Source: Limnobacter parvus (GTDB lineage Bacteria > Pseudomonadota > Gammaproteobacteria > Burkholderiales > Burkholderiaceae_B). From it: 64,000 nucleotides of DNA. Under the pieces are notes generated by a model. The model was not told where the DNA came from, made no database searches, and saw only the letters and a list, made by a program, of their open reading frames with translations. The stretch covers positions 186,001 through 250,000 of the forward strand of contig NZ_JANKHG010000027.1 of NCBI RefSeq assembly GCF_024623725.1, given 5' to 3'. Of the stretch, positions 56,266 to 63,943 are shown piece by piece. Position 1 is the stretch's first letter. The number at the start of each line of letters is the position of its first letter. A program made the translations under genes and the position numbers.

Positions 56266-56279
56266 CAAACGATCGTTTG
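56266..56279. promoter_or_regulatory. Perfect palindrome CAAACGATCGTTTG, candidate operator
   Basis: A 14-bp perfect palindrome about 117 bp upstream of the PF10118 hydrolase gene, in the 290-bp gap after pirin. The form fits a TetR-type site, but no TetR gene is adjacent. Confidence 0.4.
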
Positions 56280-56396
56280 AAATTTAGAGTGTTTTTCTAA
56301 CGTTTACAGTTGTTAATGCCGTAAATGATTGTTACAGTCGTCAGTGTCAATGTTTGTGTTGAATTACAAAAACAGCCGTAACCAAAGGAGTACACC

Positions 56397-57311
56397 ATGA
56401 AAGTCATTCCAGTGCGCCGCGACGTAAAAATCAATCTTGATGAGTCTCGCATCAACAACTGGCACGAAGCCGGTGAGCACGTCACCCACTTCTTCAACGC
56501 CTTGTCTGTGCTGTTTCCCGCCGGCGAGCGTTTGTTCATGGACTCTGTGCGTGCTTACAAAGACCAGGTAAACGACCCTGACTTGAAAAAGGCCATCACC
56601 GCATTCATCGGCCAGGAAGCGCTGCACAGCCGCGAGCACGAGGAATACAACGAGATGATGGACCGCAGTGGTGTACCCGCCCTGAAGCTGGACAAAATGC
56701 TGTGGAGCTTGCTGGGTGGTTTGCAAAAAGGGCTGGGCAAAAAGTTGTCGCTGGCTGGCACCATTGCGCTGGAACATTACACCGCCATCATGGCCGACGC
56801 CGTGTTAAAAGATCCAAAAGTAACTGGTGAAAAGTCAGACGAAGGCTTCAAGCAAATGTGGCAGTGGCACGCCTATGAAGAAACCGAACACAAAGCCGTG
56901 GCTTACGATGTATGGAATACCGTGGTTCCCGACAACGTGTACAACCGCTTCATTCGCCGCTTCGGCATGGTGTTGGCCACCGTTATTTTCTGGCCCGTCA
57001 TTATGTACTTCCATGCACGCCTGGTATTTGCCGACCCCAACACCAAGGGCAAGCACCTGAAAGGTTACAAGGCCGTTGCCAAATTGTTGCTGGGCAAGGA
57101 AGGCATTTTCCGCAACGCGATGAGCGATTTTTTCGACTACTTCCGCGCCGACTTCCACCCCTGGGACCACGACAACAGCCACTTCATGAACGACATCGAC
57201 GCGTTTGTGGAGAAGGTGAACCAAGCCATGCGCAACCCCAACCCCGAAGTGAAAAAAGCCGTGCGTGCACGCATGAGCAAAGCAGTGGTGAAGGCACCAG
57301 TGGCTGCGTAA
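56397..57311 (+). CDS. Metal-dependent hydrolase, PF10118 (ferritin-like diiron pattern)
   Basis: Protein of 304 aa of the predicted metal-dependent hydrolase family PF10118. Paired acidic/His motifs suggest a helical diiron site: FIGQEALHSREHEEYNEMM near 60-80, ALEHYTAIMAD near 122 and WHAYEETEHKAVAYDVW near 158. A hydrophobic segment (GMVLATVIFWPVIMYFHARL) near 190 may associate with membranes. AAAGGAG precedes the ATG. It is a single gene with its own terminator. The true substrate is unknown. Confidence 0.85.
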   Translation: MKVIPVRRDVKINLDESRINNWHEAGEHVTHFFNALSVLFPAGERLFMDSVRAYKDQVNDPDLKKAITAFIGQEALHSREHEEYNEMMDRSGVPALKLDKMLWSLLGGLQKGLGKKLSLAGTIALEHYTAIMADAVLKDPKVTGEKSDEGFKQMWQWHAYEETEHKAVAYDVWNTVVPDNVYNRFIRRFGMVLATVIFWPVIMYFHARLVFADPNTKGKHLKGYKAVAKLLLGKEGIFRNAMSDFFDYFRADFHPWDHDNSHFMNDIDAFVEKVNQAMRNPNPEVKKAVRARMSKAVVKAPVAA

Positions 57312-57333
57312 AAGCAATAATTTGGAGTTCTTG

Positions 57334-57369
57334 AAGCCGGACCATTCGTAGCGGGGTGGTCCGGCTTTT
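57334..57369 (+). terminator. Rho-independent terminator after the PF10118 gene
   Basis: Stem AAGCCGGACCA / TGGTCCGGCTT with a 12-nt loop and TTTT tail, 23 nt after the stop codon. Confidence 0.88.
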
Positions 57370-57889
57370 CGCATTTTTATGCGCGTAAAAATGTTGGGGT
57401 TTGCTGATACTGGATGACATTGGCGAGTGCCCACGCGAAACCTTTTCAACTTGACATCACCAAATTCGCACCGCATAAAGCCATCGAGCAAGTGGTCATG
57501 ACGCCCCTCAAATACGGGGTGGCGCATAGTATTCTGTGGCGAACAACTAGGGTAGACAAGGCTTTCAGGCCTTGCTTATGTCGAAATAAAAAAAACATGG
57601 AAGCACGTTAGCGTTATTCGCAACGAGGTTGTTGGCCATCAGACACTCAAGCGAACAAAAATTGAATCTCACAAGATTGCCGGGATGAGCTTTGAGGATA
57701 TACGGGGCCTGTTCAAATCGTGTCAGTATCTGCTGTTTCGGATTGGTAGTGAGTTCCAAGACACACATGTTGTTTTCAATCTCAAGGGTGCAGATTCGTT
57801 CGACAATTTGATCACGGATTTGCGCTCTGCCAGTTCATTCAAGCAGGCGCTTTAGGCGCGGCTTAACTAAGGCGTTAGAGCACCCCCAA
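57370..57889. other. Start of a mosaic region with gene fragments
   Basis: About 520 bp without an intact gene. A 65-codon plus-strand frame at 57414-57611 begins with ATG but has no ribosome binding site and no recognisable similarity. The more coherent frame at 57556-57855 is listed separately. Confidence 0.4.
57556..57855 (+). pseudogene. Start-less open frame, probable 3' remnant of a lost gene
   Basis: A 99-codon open frame ending in TAG at 57853-57855. It has no ATG, GTG or TTG in its first 40 codons; its first Met is at 57685 and would leave only 56 aa. The translated composition is balanced and protein-like (for example SFEDIRGLFKSCQYLLFRIG), suggesting the end of a once larger gene. 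I do not recognise the family. Confidence 0.35.
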
Positions 57890-58321
57890 ATGAGTTTTGG
57901 ATACTTTTACGAAATAAAGGTTAGTGCGCGTGAGCACCTTGTCGGCTGCACTACCAAAAGCGAGTGGTACAAAGCTTTGGGTGGGCTCAATCTCGAGGAC
58001 TGTCCATCGTGCAGGGGCGAGCAATCGTTCCCCGGCTGGGAGTTGGCACTTGGAGGTCTCTCTGGACCTCTGGCGCGAATGTTTGAAGGCGATCTTCGCG
58101 CCCAGCGAAATGAGTTTGATGATCCAGATGCAGTGTTTCTTGGATCGGATCTTGTGAAATTAATCGCGGCGGACATTGACAGCAGGGGGCGCACGTTCTT
58201 CGAGTGTTTGCTTCGGCAGAGAGGAAACGAGGCCGACATCTGGCTATTCGAACCCATGCGGCTCTTTTTTGCGGGAGCCTCCAGCAGGCACAATGCGATA
58301 GTCGTCTTGTGGGGTGGGTGA
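57890..58321 (+). CDS. Unrecognised 143-aa protein in the mosaic region
   Basis: Soluble protein of 143 aa with no signal or membrane segment. It has a possible CPSC pair (DCPSCRGEQSFPGWE, 37-51) and an ordered second half (FLGSDLVKLIAADID; FFECLLRQRGNEADIW). I do not recognise the family. There is no clear ribosome binding site before the ATG. It sits between a gene remnant and a truncated gene, as expected of accessory DNA. Confidence 0.5.
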   Translation: MSFGYFYEIKVSAREHLVGCTTKSEWYKALGGLNLEDCPSCRGEQSFPGWELALGGLSGPLARMFEGDLRAQRNEFDDPDAVFLGSDLVKLIAADIDSRGRTFFECLLRQRGNEADIWLFEPMRLFFAGASSRHNAIVVLWGG

Positions 58322-58399
58322 GGATGTCCAGGATTGTGCTCGCGCTGCGCGTATCCTGTGCCTGACCACCGCTGACCTCAAACGTGAATTTGTAAAGAT

Positions 58400-58798
58400 A
58401 TGAATGTCGTCATCCAAGAAGAAGCAACTGGTTGCGGCATTGCCGCAGCTGCTGCGCTCGCTGGTCTCCGCTATGCCGAGGCCAAAAAGAGAGCCAGCGC
58501 TCTGGGTATTCATGCCTTTGACACCTCGCTTTGGTCGGACACGGAGTATGTCCGGAAGCTCTTGCGTGATTGTGGGGTGTCGGTTTATCCAAAAGAGACA
58601 CCATTTGAATCATGGTTCACCACGCCTGCGAAGCTGAAAGACCTGCGCAGGCGTAGTGTGATGCCAAGGCTCAGTCGGCCTTGTATTGCGTTCCATAGAA
58701 CTTATGCACGCCAGTGGCCCATGTCTGGTCTGACATCAAGGGCCAATTGTCCTTGTCGAACCCCGGTGCGTCCTTTAGGGCATCCTTCCGGGCATTGA
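58400..58798 (+). pseudogene. Truncated C39-like cysteine peptidase-like gene
   Basis: The first 73 codons match the N-terminus of small C39-like proteins of about 95-140 aa (VVIQEEATGCGIAAAAALAG with the active-site-type Cys; ALWS/TSLWSDTEYVRKLL; KETPFESW). After about 58615 the similarity stops, and the frame runs as unrelated sequence into the antisense strand of the PRC-barrel gene. This looks like a truncation at a recombination junction. Confidence 0.55.
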
Positions 58799-59090
58799 GC
58801 GTGAAGCGCTTGTTCTCCGTGTCTAGTTTCAGTGCTGCCCAGGGCACGGCGAATAGCTTGTCACCCATGCCCATCAGGCCACCATATGACAAGACCGCGT
58901 ACGCGACCTTGCCCGAAGCCATGTCGATCATGAATTCCTTAATGTCGCCCAGATCCTCGCCGTCATGGTTGTAAACATCGTTGCCCAAAAGTGTGTCAGC
59001 GCCCATCAAAGATGGGCCTGGACCGTCGGTAGTGTGGGCAGTGTCGGCATACATGCCGTAGTTGTCGCGTGTGACGTAGTTGGTTTCCAT
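58671..59090 (-). CDS. PRC-barrel domain protein
   Basis: Soluble protein of 139 aa. A PRC-barrel domain at about 28-105 shows LLGNDVYNHDGEDLGDIKEF, the SGKVAYAVLSYGGLMGMGDK strand pair and AVPWAALKLD. Such stand-alone PRC-barrel proteins are common in proteobacteria and often stress-linked. AAGGAAC precedes the ATG. Its 3' end lies at the broken end of the C39-like gene. No operon partner is seen. Confidence 0.85.
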   Translation of the reverse strand: METNYVTRDNYGMYADTAHTTDGPGPSLMGADTLLGNDVYNHDGEDLGDIKEFMIDMASGKVAYAVLSYGGLMGMGDKLFAVPWAALKLDTENKRFTLNARKDALKDAPGFDKDNWPLMSDQTWATGVHKFYGTQYKAD

Positions 59091-59533
59091 GCTTGTTCCT
59101 TGCTTGTTAGGTTGTGAAGGAACATCAATCCACAGCAGAGTCCAAAGGCACGGCTGGAGTCGAGTTCCGGCTTGATCGCTGGGGCCAATAAGTCCACCAG
59201 CAGAAGGGAAAAGATAGAAACAAAGTGACTAGGGGTCTGTGCGTTAGCGAACTCAGGCTATGACACCGGCGCTGCTGTGCTGATTCAGGCCGGGTGTGAT
59301 TCTATATTCCCCGAACAGACAACCGTAAGCACCCAGCAAATAGCCAGTTCTTACGACCCACTGAAAAGCGTTTATTGAATCGGCCGAATGGAACGCACAT
59401 GATGTATTTCGTTACAAACAATTGTCTGTAAATTGTCTTTTGTAATCCCGCAGCGCATCCGCTGGTGCAGTGTGGAGATCAGCCAAAAAGACGGGTGTTT
59501 TTTGTTGAAAAATTCATATCATTAGGAAAAAGT
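59091..59533. other. Intergenic region between PRC-barrel gene and lipoprotein gene
   Basis: About 440 bp between divergent genes. I see no coding frame with support, no terminator and no clear operator. The repeated element AATTGTCT near 59420-59440 is the only repetition noticed. Confidence 0.4.
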
Positions 59534-60244
59534 ATGTCGTTAAATTTTAGAAGTATGTTTGTGTTGGTTGCCGCAGCTTTATTTTTGGGCGGATGTGCTA
59601 CGCCCATCCAGCAACGCATCGATTTGGCTGACAACTACTTTTTATCCAGCAAAGCCAAGGAAGGCAGGGTAGGTGTAGTGATGGTCGAATTGCCCAAACC
59701 AGACACTGCATTCCCTGGTGCCAATTGCCTTCTTTGCCTCGGTGTAGCAAATGGAATGCATTCTTCTTTAAGTAAAGAGGTGAAAACCTTTAGTACAGCC
59801 GAACTCAAACCTTTGCCGCATGATTTGGTTGTTCTGCTAAAGAAGCGTGGCCTCGATGCTGTCCTCATTGATGAACCACTGAAAATCGATGCCTTGCCCG
59901 ATTTGAATGCCAGCGAAGCAGTGAATAAGTCGCGCAAGAACTTTACATCCCTAAAGGCCAAGTACAACATTGACCGGTTAGTGGTGATCCATTTCACGGC
60001 ACTGGGTGTATGGCGCTCGTATTCGGCCTACGTTCCTACCGATCCTCCTAAGGCAGTCGTTGTTGGCAGCGCTTCATTGGTCGATTTGACGACGCATTCG
60101 CTGGAATGGTATCAGCCTGTGACTATTTCTCGCACCGCCGACGGGGATTGGGACGAGCCCCCAAAATTTCCAGGACTTACCAATGCTTATTATCAGGTCC
60201 TGGAAAGTGGCATGGACGTCATTAAGAAACCATTCGTTCGATGA
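59534..60244 (+). CDS. Lipoprotein of unknown function, coupled to a secreted protein
   Basis: Envelope lipoprotein of 236 aa with lipobox LGGC near residue 21 (LVAAALFLGGCATP). It has no family that I can name; the body has an alternating pattern with a central IDRLVVIHFTALGVWRSYSA strand pair. ATG 59534 places the signal peptide properly; the frame is open further upstream without a good start. The stop overlaps the next start (ATGA), so the two proteins are probably partners in the envelope. Confidence 0.7.
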   Translation: MSLNFRSMFVLVAAALFLGGCATPIQQRIDLADNYFLSSKAKEGRVGVVMVELPKPDTAFPGANCLLCLGVANGMHSSLSKEVKTFSTAELKPLPHDLVVLLKKRGLDAVLIDEPLKIDALPDLNASEAVNKSRKNFTSLKAKYNIDRLVVIHFTALGVWRSYSAYVPTDPPKAVVVGSASLVDLTTHSLEWYQPVTISRTADGDWDEPPKFPGLTNAYYQVLESGMDVIKKPFVR

Positions 60245-61107
60245 TGTCGTGGCGCGTAGCCGTCTTTGCGACGGCATTGACATTGACCATGCCGAGTACA
60301 GCGGCATTTGCGACTGCGCCACTTGAAGCACCCTTGTGGTGGCGCATGCCAATAGAGCCGGGAGTTAAGTGGCGTGGCATGTTGCCTACTGAGGGTGGGG
60401 CAGTCGGTATGGGTCCCCAAGTCGGCCTCTACCCAGTTCCAGGCGCAGCCGGCTTATTGGCTGCAATCGTGGCGCATGCGGCCATTGCCAATAACATGCA
60501 ATCTAGCGAATATCAAAAAGCCCAACAGGCGGCTGATCGTGTTCTCGATCCGTATGCGACTGAGTTGGCTGCTTGGTCTGCGGCGAACCTTTGGGATGTG
60601 GCCGTTGCCGCAGTACCGTCATCACTACAAATAAGGGTTTGGGATGGACACACCGCACCAGTTGCAGGTTCGGTCGTTCAAACTTCACCCACGTTCACCT
60701 TGGCCCCTGACGAATCCGTTGTGATACTTGATGTTGCAATTCAATTTGTTGCGCCTGGTGCAGCCAGTTTGGAAACCTTGGTTCGCGTGGTCTCGTCTCC
60801 ATTGGGCGAAATAGACCCCCGCTCCCATTGGTCTGCTGACGAAGCAAATCAGTTGAAATCAACTGCGGCAGCGATGCTTGCGCATGCCATCGATATTGCG
60901 CATCGCCATACCATTCACCCAGCTAATGACCTGGCCCCTATGCGCACGCATCGCTATTTGTTTGGCGCAGATGAGCGCACGGAGCGGGCGCAACAGTTGG
61001 CAGGTAACTGTGCTCGGCTGGAGTTACGTAACTTGCGAGGCTTGCTGATGTCTGTGCCGATAAAAGTACAATCTGAAAACGAGTGTTCGATCAAGACTCA
61101 GTTTTAA
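60241..61107 (+). CDS. Secreted protein of unknown function
   Basis: Exported protein of 288 aa with a signal peptide (VAVFATALTLTMPSTAAFA, cleavage near residue 24). It has a hydrophobic stretch, PGAAGLLAAIVAHAAIANN (about 61-80), resembling a buried helix, and a late Cys pair. No family recognised. It begins inside the stop of the lipoprotein gene, so the pair is a two-gene unit. Confidence 0.7.
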   Translation: MMSWRVAVFATALTLTMPSTAAFATAPLEAPLWWRMPIEPGVKWRGMLPTEGGAVGMGPQVGLYPVPGAAGLLAAIVAHAAIANNMQSSEYQKAQQAADRVLDPYATELAAWSAANLWDVAVAAVPSSLQIRVWDGHTAPVAGSVVQTSPTFTLAPDESVVILDVAIQFVAPGAASLETLVRVVSSPLGEIDPRSHWSADEANQLKSTAAAMLAHAIDIAHRHTIHPANDLAPMRTHRYLFGADERTERAQQLAGNCARLELRNLRGLLMSVPIKVQSENECSIKTQF

Positions 61108-61197
61108 GGCGAAATATGGTGAACTGTAGGCTGCTAACAATCTGCCGAAAAGTGAAGCCGTAACCAGTGCACATTAGCAGAGCGCTAGAGGTCTCAT

Positions 61198-61541
61198 TTT
61201 GTCGGAGCAAATCAAGCGAAGGTCACCTTTGAGGTGGCGTCTGTTCTTCAGCAAATGGGAGAGCGGGCCGAGTACATCAAGATTTCTGGCAATGGCTCGA
61301 ACGCGCTTGACTTTCACATCGCGTGCTACATTGGCATCTTGGCAAGCAACGACCCAGACGCATACTTCCACATCGTTTCAAAGCGTCGGTGATCTGAAGC
61401 ATAGAGGGGCATCGAAGCCTCGCGCTGTCAAAACCCTCACTAGCTTCAGAGGAAGAACTTCAATCTTTGATGGATGAGCTACAAAAGCAAGGGCTGATTA
61501 GTATTGCGGGCACGAAAGTTTCCTATGAATTACCCGCCTGA
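61198..61541 (+). pseudogene. Frameshifted and deleted PIN-like domain gene
   Basis: Three reading frames in succession carry pieces of one PIN-like nuclease-family protein. The first is FVGANQAKVTFEVASVL through GNGSNALDFHIACYIGIL to HIVSK (61198-61392). The second is HRGASKPRAVKTLTS (about 61400-61445). The third is EEELQSLMDELQKQGLISI to the stop at 61541. The N-terminus and the segment after HIVSK, where a DTGFDPL-type motif normally follows, are missing. At least two frameshifts and a deletion make it non-functional. Confidence 0.6.
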
Positions 61542-61566
61542 ATTCTTTTCGAAAATAGCGTTCGTT

Positions 61567-61594
61567 TTGACGTGCGTATTGAATTGCATACAAT
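61567..61594 (+). promoter_or_regulatory. Promoter of the yefM antitoxin gene
   Basis: TTGACG (61567-61572) and TACAAT (61589-61594) are 16 bp apart, a good sigma70 match, 33 bp upstream of the ATG. ATTG-CATA-CAAT across the -10 box forms a small inverted repeat that could be an antitoxin operator. Confidence 0.55.
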
Positions 61595-61627
61595 AGCAGC
61601 CAAGTTAACCGTACAAAGAGGCGCATC

Positions 61628-61867
61628 ATGCTCGGAATTACTGCTACCGAGGCTCGGAGCAATCTTTATCGGTTGATTGATGAAACTGCGGAATCCCATC
61701 AGCCGATTCTTATCATGGGCAAGCGAAATAAAGCTGTACTAGTGGCTGAAGAAGACTGGGCTGCTATTCACGAAACACTTTATCTGCTCTCTGTACCCTG
61801 CATGAGCGAGTCTATTCATGAGGGAATGGCGACCGCAGTTGATCAGTGTGATGAGGAGCTGGACTGA
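61628..61867 (+). CDS. yefM: YefM/Phd-type antitoxin
   Basis: Antitoxin of 79 aa, normal length. The N-terminal DNA-binding fold is typical (ITATEARSNLYRLIDETAES; PILIMGKRNKAVLVAEEDWAAIHETLYLL). The C-terminal, toxin-binding part (ESIHEGMATAVDQCDEELD) is intact. The partner reading frame starts in the ATGA overlap at 61867 but encodes only the end of a YoeB-type toxin, so the antitoxin is now an orphan that may still autoregulate or neutralise toxins encoded elsewhere. Confidence 0.85.
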   Translation: MLGITATEARSNLYRLIDETAESHQPILIMGKRNKAVLVAEEDWAAIHETLYLLSVPCMSESIHEGMATAVDQCDEELD

Positions 61868-61977
61868 TGACATGGAATTACTCTCGCCGAATAAATATTC
61901 AGCACCGCTTGGTGTACCAAGTGCTTGAGGATGAAAAGGTGGTAAAAGTTCTTCGACTCTGGAGCCACTATGAGTAA
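61867..61977 (+). pseudogene. C-terminal remnant of a YoeB/Txe-type mRNA interferase
   Basis: An ORF of 36 aa begins at the ATG overlapping the yefM stop. It reads WNYSRRINIQHRLVYQVL and ends WSHYE, which matches the C-terminal third of YoeB/Txe toxins (SRRI..EHRLVY..HY). The family is about 84 aa. Here the region that contains the catalytic Glu is absent, whereas the Arg of SRR and the terminal His remain. An internal in-frame deletion has joined the start codon to the tail, so the toxin should be dead. Confidence 0.65.
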
Positions 61978-62005
61978 TGCGTAACCCCAAGGATCCCCCT
62001 CAAAC

Positions 62006-62245
62006 ATGAATACCGAGCAATCCAAGAACCCCCTGCATGGCGTCACGCTTGAGACCGTCGTCGTGAAGCTTGTTGAACACTATGGCTGGGATGAACTTGC
62101 CAAGCGGATTAATATCAATTGTTTCAAGAGCGATCCGTCTGTGAAATCCAGCCTGAAGTTTCTTCGAAAAACGCCTTGGGCCAGAGAGCAAGTAGAGCAC
62201 TTGTACCTCTCTACATTTGCATCGCAAAGTGAAGTGAAAAATTAA
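62006..62245 (+). CDS. VF530-type DNA-binding protein (DUF2132)
   Basis: Small basic protein of 79 aa that matches the VF530/DUF2132 family over its length ([40 protein letters not shown]). The family is proposed to bind DNA from its helical structure; its cellular role is not established. It follows the broken TA locus by 28 nt but has its own ATG and a distant AAGGA. Single gene. Confidence 0.85.
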   Translation: MNTEQSKNPLHGVTLETVVVKLVEHYGWDELAKRININCFKSDPSVKSSLKFLRKTPWAREQVEHLYLSTFASQSEVKN

Positions 62246-62322
62246 GTCAACAGTCCATCGGTGTAATCACACCAAGCGACCACCCATCCTCAATTTGTAA
62301 CCTTCCATTCCTTGTCATTAAG

Positions 62323-62351
62323 GTGCCTCTTTAAATTCGTTTAAAAGGCAC
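62323..62351. repeat. Stable hairpin with TTCG loop
   Basis: GTGCCT-C-TTTAAA (62323-62335), loop TTCG, TTTAAA-AGGCAC (62340-62351): a 12-bp stem with one bulged C and a stable-type tetraloop. No T-tract follows, so it is not a standard terminator. It is 95 bp upstream of the next gene. Confidence 0.5.
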
Positions 62352-62446
62352 TGCATGGCCGTTATCCCCAACTTATCCAGTCCGCACACGCAAGGCTTAG
62401 GCAAGGCTGTCGATATTTCATATATCTACGGCATGCGAACTGAGCA

Positions 62447-62941
62447 ATGAATTGGACTCAAAAAGCAATGGTAATCACCTCTCTCGCCATGCTTGCAAAC
62501 TTAAGCTGGGCACAAGAGTTCGACGATCAGGTACTCAAGAACAATCTCGCTTACGGGCAACTAATCGACTTGAATCAATACAACCCCGGGCACCAGAAGG
62601 GCCTGATGTTGAGGCTTTTCGCAACTCCAGCTCGTGATGAAACTTGTGACCTGGAAACAGGTACTATTTGCAAAAATCAGCACCTAATTACCGTTGCAAC
62701 ACTTGATGAAATGCCAGAAGTTCAAGTTCACGCGCTGCAGGCGAAAGGTGAGTTTGTGAAAGCGGATTGGGTTATTTCCAAAAGCAAAGAGGCGACCCCG
62801 GATCAAGCCGAGTTGGTTCTCACGTTTCGCCAATACAATCGATTCGCGACGCGAGCAAACCCACAATTACCCAAGAAAATTGATCGGGTCAGCTTAAAAA
62901 TTATCCAACAAGGAATCGAAGAGGCTCTGCTGACAAAATAG
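62447..62941 (+). CDS. Secreted periplasmic protein of unknown function
   Basis: Exported protein of 164 aa with a signal peptide (VITSLAMLANLSWAQ, cleavage near residue 22). It has two closely spaced Cys (ETCDLETGTIC) that could form a disulfide, then an alternating beta-type second half. I recognise no family. No good ribosome binding site is visible before the ATG. Single gene in a short run of plus-strand genes. Confidence 0.65.
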   Translation: MNWTQKAMVITSLAMLANLSWAQEFDDQVLKNNLAYGQLIDLNQYNPGHQKGLMLRLFATPARDETCDLETGTICKNQHLITVATLDEMPEVQVHALQAKGEFVKADWVISKSKEATPDQAELVLTFRQYNRFATRANPQLPKKIDRVSLKIIQQGIEEALLTK

Positions 62942-63075
62942 CTTTCCACCCACGTACTGAAGGCCCCAGGCAAACCGTCTTGAAACAGACCTTAAGTGCG
63001 GTTTCGCACATACAGGCAGTGCATGAAAAGTTAGTGTGGAAGGTTATCCCCACATTGAGCGCACAGTAGCCACTT

Positions 63076-63825
63076 ATGACAAAAGCCGCACAAACTCAGG
63101 CACCAAGCCCCAAGCAAAACTGCATACTGGCTTCTCTGCCAGAGGCGGACTATCAACGATTGTTGCCAAACCTGAAACTGGTGCCCCTGCCGCTGGGGTG
63201 GACCATGTCAGAGTCGGGTGATCATGTGAAATTTCTGCACTTTCCAACCGACGGCATCGTTTCCCTGATCTATGCCCTGGAAGACGGTTCTTCCAGTGAA
63301 ATAGCTCTGGTTGGCAATGAAGGCATGGTGGGCATCTCTATCTTTATGGGTGGTGAAAGCATGCCCAGTGATACGAAGGTGCAAAGCGCGGGCCACGCCT
63401 ATCGGCTGGATCGCCAGCACATGAAGCGTGAATTTGCGTTGGGTGGCAAGTTGCAACACGTGTCGCTGCTCTACACCCAGGCACTGATCTGCCAAACATC
63501 GCAAACAGCGGTGTGCAACCGTCACCATTCGTTGGACAAGCAATTTTGCCGCTGGTTGTTGATGAGCATTGACCGGCTACACAGCAACGATCTTGTGGTG
63601 ACTCACGAGTTGCTTGCCAGCCTGTTGGGTACTCGCCGCGAGAGCATTACTACAACGGCACTCGCCTTGAAAAAAGAGGGCATTATCGAGTACACGCGCG
63701 GCCACGTTACGGTGCTGAACCGCAAGAAGTTGGAAGCACGCGCATGCGAATGCTATGAGACCGTTAGGCTTGAGTATGATCGCCTGCTGCCGAAGCTGGC
63801 AGCTTGTCAGGCTTCGTCCGTGTAA
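63076..63825 (+). CDS. Crp/Fnr-family transcriptional regulator
   Basis: Regulator of 249 aa. A cyclic-nucleotide-binding-like domain (VKFLHFPTDGIVSLIYALED near 50; EIALVGNEGMVGISIFMGG) is followed by a C-terminal winged helix (VTHELLASLLGTRRESITTTALALKKEGII near 175-205). The N-terminus lacks the FNR cysteine cluster. This subgroup with EIALVGNEGMVG is common next to stress and metabolic genes, and its ligand is unknown. No strong ribosome binding site is seen. A terminator follows. Confidence 0.87.
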   Translation: MTKAAQTQAPSPKQNCILASLPEADYQRLLPNLKLVPLPLGWTMSESGDHVKFLHFPTDGIVSLIYALEDGSSSEIALVGNEGMVGISIFMGGESMPSDTKVQSAGHAYRLDRQHMKREFALGGKLQHVSLLYTQALICQTSQTAVCNRHHSLDKQFCRWLLMSIDRLHSNDLVVTHELLASLLGTRRESITTTALALKKEGIIEYTRGHVTVLNRKKLEARACECYETVRLEYDRLLPKLAACQASSV

Positions 63826-63886
63826 GTTGACTTAGCTGCTGACTTAGCTTGGCGCTGTCGTAGTTGCTTGCGATAAGCCCACAAAT

Positions 63887-63922
63887 AAAAAAGCCAGGTA
63901 CTTTTCAGCACCTGGCTTTTTT
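63887..63922. terminator. Bidirectional rho-independent terminator
   Basis: Stem AAAAAAGCCAGGT / ACCTGGCTTTTTT with a short loop, lying between the Crp/Fnr gene and the convergent gene at the window edge; A- and T-tracts allow use on both strands. Confidence 0.9.
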
Positions 63923-63943
63923 ACTTCCAACAGCTAAAACAAC

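Larger units (their letters stand above)
61108..61627. other. Intergenic stretch holding a decayed gene and the yefM promoter
   Basis: About 520 bp with no intact gene. It contains the PIN-like pseudogene (61198-61541) and the promoter at 61567-61594, both listed separately. Confidence 0.5.

Noticed and set aside
57840-57890. Possible integron attC-like sequence (GCTTAAC and GCGTTAGAGC) before the 143-aa ORF
   Set aside because: The two core boxes are not complementary to each other, GTTAGAG does not fit GTTRRRY, and no integrase or second matching site is seen.
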